Assembly: GCF_007995245.1 (NCBI RefSeq)
Contig: NZ_VCBA01000002.1
Location: 434,001 to 498,000 of the forward strand
Direction: 5' to 3'
From: Tateyamaria sp. syn59
GTDB taxonomy: Bacteria; Pseudomonadota; Alphaproteobacteria; Rhodobacterales; Rhodobacteraceae
DNA length: 64,000 bases
Below, piece by piece: positions 60,153 to 64,000 of this stretch. The position numbers and the translations under genes are program-made. Position 1 is the stretch's first letter; the number at the start of each line of letters is the position of its first letter. Under the pieces are notes generated by a model that saw only the letters and a program-made list of their open reading frames with translations, searched no databases and was not told the DNA's origin.

Positions 60153-60229
60153 AACCCAAGCGATGCTTGCGCCATTCCGGGTCATGGTGCATCACAAGGG
60201 CAACACATGATTGACGGAACGCTTTCACA

Positions 60230-60514
60230 ATGCGCGCACCTGCCGCTTTTTTCTGCCTGACCCTTGCGGCCTGCACTCAGTTTCCGGACCTCGACGACGC
60301 GGTATCGCCTGATGTCGCAGCATCCGACTTCCCTGCCCTCGTCCCGCTCGAGCCACTGATTGCGGGCGCGCAACCGATTGTTGGCGACCCGGTCGCGACC
60401 ACAGAAAACCTTGAAACGCGCATCGCAGACCTCAGGGCGCGCGCCAGCGCCTTGCAGCGACGTCCGGTCGTTGACCCGGCCACCCGGGCCCGCATGCAGA
60501 ACCGCATGCGCTAA
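60230..60514 (+). CDS. Small lipoprotein
   Basis: The 94-residue product has a short lipoprotein signal (MRAPAAFFCLTLAACTQF) with lipobox LAAC and the lipidated Cys at about residue 15. The mature part is Ala/Pro/Asp-rich with a final helix (LETRIADLRARASALQRR). No family recognised. It is divergent from the TetR gene and may share its operator region. Confidence 0.78.
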   Translation: MRAPAAFFCLTLAACTQFPDLDDAVSPDVAASDFPALVPLEPLIAGAQPIVGDPVATTENLETRIADLRARASALQRRPVVDPATRARMQNRMR

Positions 60515-60583
60515 CGGCAATTGCGCCCCGCTTATGAACCCGTTACATCGCCCGCGACGCCCAATCGCTCAAAGGACCCCGAC

Positions 60584-61870
60584 ATGAACGCACCGCTTCG
60601 GCTTGGCATCGCAGGGTTGGGCACCGTGGGTATCGGCGTGGTGAAGATCGTGCGCCAGCACGCCGCCATGCTTGAAGCCCGCACCGGTCGCAAGATCGAG
60701 ATCACCGCCGTCAGCGCGCGGTCCCGCGACAAGGATCGTGGAGTTCCCCTGAACGGCTATGCGTGGGAGGACGACCCCGTCGCCCTTGCCACCCGCGATG
60801 ACGTGGATCTTTACGTCGAGTTGATGGGCGGCACCGATGGTCCGGCCAAGGCCTCGGTCGAGGCGGCGATTGCTGCAGGTAAGGACGTAGTTACCGCCAA
60901 CAAGGCCATGCTGGCCATCCACGGCCAAACGCTGGCCGAAACGGCCGAAGCCAAGGGCGTCAGCCTACGCTACGAAGCCGCCGTGGCTGGCGGCATACCT
61001 GTGATCAAGGCCCTGACCGAAGGTCTGGCCGGGAATGAGATCACCCGCATCGTCGGCGTCATGAACGGGTCATGCAACTACATCCTGACCCGGATGGAAA
61101 GCGCCGGGCTCAGCTATGCCGATGTCTTCGCCGAGGCGGATGGGCTGGGCTACCTTGAAGCCGACCCGCAACTGGACGTCGGCGGCATCGACGCGGCCCA
61201 CAAGCTGGCGATCCTGTCCTCCATCGCCTTCGGCACCCGCGTCGATTTCGACGGGATCGAGCTGGAAGGGATTGAACGGGTCAGCATCGACGACATCCGA
61301 CATGCGGCCGACATGGGCTACAAGATCAAACTGCTGGGCGTCGCGCAGAAAACTGGGCGTGGCCTGGAACAGCGTATGATGCCCTGCCTCGTGCCTGACA
61401 CATCGCCTTTCGGTCAGCTTCAGGGCGGCACCAACATGGTCGCCATCGAAGGGCATGCGGTCGAACAGGTTGTGCTGCGCGGGCCGGGCGCGGGCGAAGG
61501 GCCCACGGCCTCCGCCGTCATGGGCGATGTCTGCGACATCGCGCGCGGGCTACGCCTGCCCATCTTTGGTCAGCCTGCGGACACGTTGACTGACGCGCCG
61601 CGCGCTACGTCCATCCTGCCCGCCCCCTACTACTTGCGCATGGCGCTCGTCGACAAACCCGGCGCACTGGCCAAGATTGCCACCGTGCTCGGTGAAGCGG
61701 GCGTCAGCATCGACCGGATGCGCCAATACGGGCACAGCGACACAACCGCCCCGGTTCTGATCGTCACCCACACCTGCACACGGTCCGCCGTGAACGCAGC
61801 ACTTGATGCGATGCAAAGCACCGGTGTGCTCGCCTCCGACCCTGTCGTGCTTCGGATAGAAGCCGTCTGA
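60584..61870 (+). CDS. hom: Homoserine dehydrogenase
   Basis: The enzyme reduces aspartate semialdehyde to homoserine, leading to threonine and methionine. The 428-residue monofunctional form has an NAD(P) fold (LRLGIAGLGTVGIGVVKIV), the catalytic domain (VTANKAML, YEAAVAGGIPVIKALTEGLA, IVGVMNGSCNYILTRM, ADPQLDVGGIDAAHKLAIL) and a C-terminal ACT domain (YYLRMALVDKPGALAKIATV) for feedback by threonine. AAAGGA precedes the ATG. glpX follows after 30 bases. It feeds the O-acetylhomoserine route to which metY in this window belongs. Confidence 0.97.
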   Translation: MNAPLRLGIAGLGTVGIGVVKIVRQHAAMLEARTGRKIEITAVSARSRDKDRGVPLNGYAWEDDPVALATRDDVDLYVELMGGTDGPAKASVEAAIAAGKDVVTANKAMLAIHGQTLAETAEAKGVSLRYEAAVAGGIPVIKALTEGLAGNEITRIVGVMNGSCNYILTRMESAGLSYADVFAEADGLGYLEADPQLDVGGIDAAHKLAILSSIAFGTRVDFDGIELEGIERVSIDDIRHAADMGYKIKLLGVAQKTGRGLEQRMMPCLVPDTSPFGQLQGGTNMVAIEGHAVEQVVLRGPGAGEGPTASAVMGDVCDIARGLRLPIFGQPADTLTDAPRATSILPAPYYLRMALVDKPGALAKIATVLGEAGVSIDRMRQYGHSDTTAPVLIVTHTCTRSAVNAALDAMQSTGVLASDPVVLRIEAV

Positions 61871-61900
61871 TTTTCATACTTCGCCAAAGGATTTTTCAAT

Positions 61901-62869
61901 ATGACCGATACCGCACAGTTTCAGGACCGCATGCTGTCGCTGGGCCTTGCCCGCGTGTCAGAGGCAGCGGCCCTCGCGTCGGCCCGACTGGTCGGACATG
62001 GCGACGAAAAGGCAGCGGATCAGGCGGCCGTGAACGCGATGCGGCAGCAGCTGAACATGCTGGACATCGCGGGCGTCGTCGTCATCGGCGAAGGCGAGCG
62101 GGATGAAGCACCCATGCTGTATATCGGCGAAGAAGTCGGGACGGGTACCGGGCCCGGCGTGGACATCGCCCTCGACCCGCTCGAAGGCACCACGCTGACA
62201 GCCAAGGACATGCCCAACGCACTGACCGTCATCGCCATGGGTCCGCGCGGCAGCATGCTGCATGCGCCTGACGTCTATATGGACAAGCTGGCCATCGGCC
62301 CGGGCTACGCGCCGGACACCGTCACACTCGACATGACGCCCGCAGAACGTGTCGAAGCCTTGGCCAAGGCCAAAGGCTGCGACACCTCCGACATCACGGT
62401 CTGCATCCTGGAACGCCCGCGGCACGAAGCGATCATCAAGGCCGTGCGCGACACGGGCGCCTCCATCCGCTTGATCACCGACGGCGATGTCGCTGGCGTC
62501 ATGCACTGCGCCGACCCGACCACGGGCATCGACATGTATATGGGCGAAGGTGGCGCACCCGAGGGCGTTCTGGCGGCTGCAGCGCTGAAATGCATGGGGG
62601 GCCAGATTTATGGCAAGCTTCTGTTCCGCAACGACGATGAGAAGGGCCGCGCGGCCAAGGCGGGGATCACCGATCTCGGCCGCATCTACACGCGGGATGA
62701 GATGGTGACACAGGACGTGATCTTTGCTGCGACCGGCGTGACCAGCGGATCGCTCCTGCACGCCGTGCAGCGTGAACCCGGCTGGCTGACCTGTGAAACG
62801 CTGCTGATGCGGTCCAAGACCGGTTCGGTGCGTCGGATCAACTACCGCACCCCGACCCACACAGTCTGA
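61901..62869 (+). CDS. glpX: Class II fructose-1,6-bisphosphatase
   Basis: The 322-residue enzyme dephosphorylates fructose 1,6-bisphosphate (gluconeogenesis, and in some relatives sedoheptulose bisphosphate). Motifs are VVIGEGERDEAPMLYIGEEV (metal binding), IALDPLEGTTLTAKDMPNAL and MYMGEGGAPEGVLAAAALKC. AAAGGA lies nine bases before the start. It sits between hom and recJ, an order common in alphaproteobacteria without a known metabolic reason. Confidence 0.96.
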   Translation: MTDTAQFQDRMLSLGLARVSEAAALASARLVGHGDEKAADQAAVNAMRQQLNMLDIAGVVVIGEGERDEAPMLYIGEEVGTGTGPGVDIALDPLEGTTLTAKDMPNALTVIAMGPRGSMLHAPDVYMDKLAIGPGYAPDTVTLDMTPAERVEALAKAKGCDTSDITVCILERPRHEAIIKAVRDTGASIRLITDGDVAGVMHCADPTTGIDMYMGEGGAPEGVLAAAALKCMGGQIYGKLLFRNDDEKGRAAKAGITDLGRIYTRDEMVTQDVIFAATGVTSGSLLHAVQREPGWLTCETLLMRSKTGSVRRINYRTPTHTV

Positions 62870-62875
62870 GTGCGG

Positions 62876-62894
62876 GGCGGGCGACACGCCCGCC
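62876..62894 (+). terminator. Stem-loop between glpX and recJ
   Basis: GGCGGGC-gacac-GCCCGCC is a perfect seven-pair stem directly after glpX. No T-run follows, so it may only attenuate transcription or stabilise the glpX 3' end. Confidence 0.45.
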
Positions 62895-62967
62895 TTACGA
62901 CTGGCCTTGCGCGTGCCGGGGCCAAGCGCGCGCCACACGAGCGCGGCCGAGGGGGAAGAGTGGCGCA

Positions 62968-64000
62968 ATGGCATTCCTAGGGGTTGAACAGTCCTTGACG
63001 GGCCGCGCCTGGATCGGCCCGGACCTGCCGCTGCAACGCGCGGCAGAAACCCTTGCACAGCAGACTCAACTGCCCCGACCCATCTGCCAGATCCTGGCCC
63101 GGATGGGCGTGCCGCCAGACAGCGCCGACACCTACCTGACGCCGACCTTGCGCGACCTCATGCCGGACCCGCGCTCCCTGCGTGACATGGAGCGCGCAGC
63201 CGAGCGCATTCTGACCGCCATCCGTCACCGGCAGGCCGTCGCCATCTTTGCCGATTATGACGTCGACGGCGGCAGTTCCGCCGCTCTACTTATCGCGTGG
63301 TTTCGTGAGCTTGGCGCGCGGGCGCCCACGCTGTACGTGCCGGACCGCATTGACGAAGGGTACGGACCAAACGATGCTGCGATGGCGCAACTGGCCGCCA
63401 CCCATGACCTGATCATCTGCGTCGATTGCGGAACGTTGTCCCATGGCCCGATTGCTGCCGCGCAAGGCGCGGATGTGATCGTGCTGGATCACCACCTGGG
63501 CGGAGAGACCCTGCCCGACGCGTTTGCCGTCGTGAACCCCAACCGACAGGACGAAGACGGCGCGCTTGCGCATCTGTGCGCCGCGGCAGTCGTATTCCTG
63601 GCCCTTGTCGAGGCAGGTCGCCAGCTGCGCGTCGCCGGACAACAGGGACCGGACCTGATGGCGATGCTCGACCTTGTCGGCCTTGCCACCGTGGCAGATG
63701 TCGCGCCGCTGATCGGCGTGAACCGGGCCTTTGTGCGGCAGGGTCTGAAAGTCATGGCGCGGCGCGACCGCGTTGGGCTGGTGGCGCTTGCGGATATTGC
63801 CGGGCTCGACACCGCGCCCACGCCCTATCACCTGGGCTACTTGTTGGGTCCTCGGATCAACGCGGGCGGTCGGATCGGGCAAGCTGATCTGGGCGCAAGG
63901 CTTTTGGGCACGACCGACCCGCACGAGGCCGCAGCCTTGGCCGAACGCCTGAACGACCTGAACGCGGAACGGCGCGATATCGAGGCAAAGGTGCGTGCCG
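62968..64000 (+). CDS. recJ: Single-stranded-DNA-specific exonuclease RecJ (N-terminal part, cut by window end)
   Basis: RecJ degrades single-stranded DNA 5'-3' in recombination and repair. The visible 344 residues have the DHH phosphoesterase motifs: AIFADYDVDGGSSAALLIAW (motif I), LIICVDCGTL (II), VIVLDHHLGGETLP (III, DHH) and VVNPNRQDEDGALAHLCAAA. LGYLLGPRINAGGRIGQADL opens the DHHA1 part. The start at 62968 follows GGGGGAAGAG. The frame is open at the last base, so the C-terminus lies beyond the window. Confidence 0.95.
   Translation, partial: MAFLGVEQSLTGRAWIGPDLPLQRAAETLAQQTQLPRPICQILARMGVPPDSADTYLTPTLRDLMPDPRSLRDMERAAERILTAIRHRQAVAIFADYDVDGGSSAALLIAWFRELGARAPTLYVPDRIDEGYGPNDAAMAQLAATHDLIICVDCGTLSHGPIAAAQGADVIVLDHHLGGETLPDAFAVVNPNRQDEDGALAHLCAAAVVFLALVEAGRQLRVAGQQGPDLMAMLDLVGLATVADVAPLIGVNRAFVRQGLKVMARRDRVGLVALADIAGLDTAPTPYHLGYLLGPRINAGGRIGQADLGARLLGTTDPHEAAALAERLNDLNAERRDIEAKVRA

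Overview
The window is chromosomal DNA of an alphaproteobacterium, most likely a Rhodobacteraceae member of the Roseobacter group. The evidence is high GC content, the hisB-hisH-hisA-hisF-hisE gene set, a CarD next to a seven-iron ferredoxin, an S4 protein and a SUV3-like helicase, a hom-glpX-recJ run, two GAAC-N7-GAAC LexA boxes of the Rhodobacter type, and a tRNA-His with an A73 discriminator and no encoded G-1. I see no rRNA, CRISPR array, insertion sequence, integrase or phage gene. Most of the window is core genome with tightly packed operons, and start/stop overlaps of four bases are common.

Layout. 1-630 is the end of an ECF41-type sigma factor, followed by a repeat-bearing convergent gap. 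865-3852 holds uvrD with a LexA box and a pseudo-receiver protein. 3967-10326 holds an alpha-hydroxy-acid dehydrogenase and the pyc-phosphotransferase-UPF0114-VOC operon. 10513-12507 holds weak small genes, tRNA-Gly, an outer-membrane protein and a stand-alone Lrp sensor domain. 12648-17370 is the histidine locus, with hisA, hisF and hisE facing hisB and hisH. 17453-20034 holds a GNAT, a CoA-binding protein, rlmB with an overlooked zinc-ribbon gene behind it, and tRNA-Tyr.

20278-22743 is a four-gene membrane redox operon with a ferric-reductase/Rieske fusion. 22812-26587 holds a glycosyltransferase-like gene, a small unknown, metY and a SIMPL protein. 26749-29442 encodes an orphan PilM/GspL-like and PilP/GspC-like fusion. 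29542-35724 holds hppD with a divergent Lrp regulator, a KefB-type antiporter, cobT/cobS and carD. 36013-40280 holds fdxA, an S4 protein, a SUV3-like helicase and a TPR protein. 40355-47407 holds an SCP2 protein, a lysophospholipase, a ligase-associated exonuclease with DNA ligase, an amidohydrolase, PepF and a DksA-like protein.

47453-49764 holds a Gfo/Idh oxidoreductase and a membrane dipeptidase. 49765-52154 is a caspase-FGE gene with a small membrane partner. 52302-55289 holds rpoH, rluD, small membrane proteins and tRNA-His. 55333-58833 holds a GNAT, DUF6324, a LexA-controlled mmcB and a two-gene membrane/ClpP-like operon. After about 700 bases without a convincing gene come a TetR regulator, a lipoprotein, hom, glpX and recJ (cut by the window end).

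The points most worth a second look are the zinc-ribbon gene that appears to start at ATC directly behind and in frame with rlmB, the Rieske/ferric-reductase operon, the caspase-pseudoFGE pair, the PilM/PilP fusion without a secretion system, the two LexA boxes, and several crisp palindromic operators.
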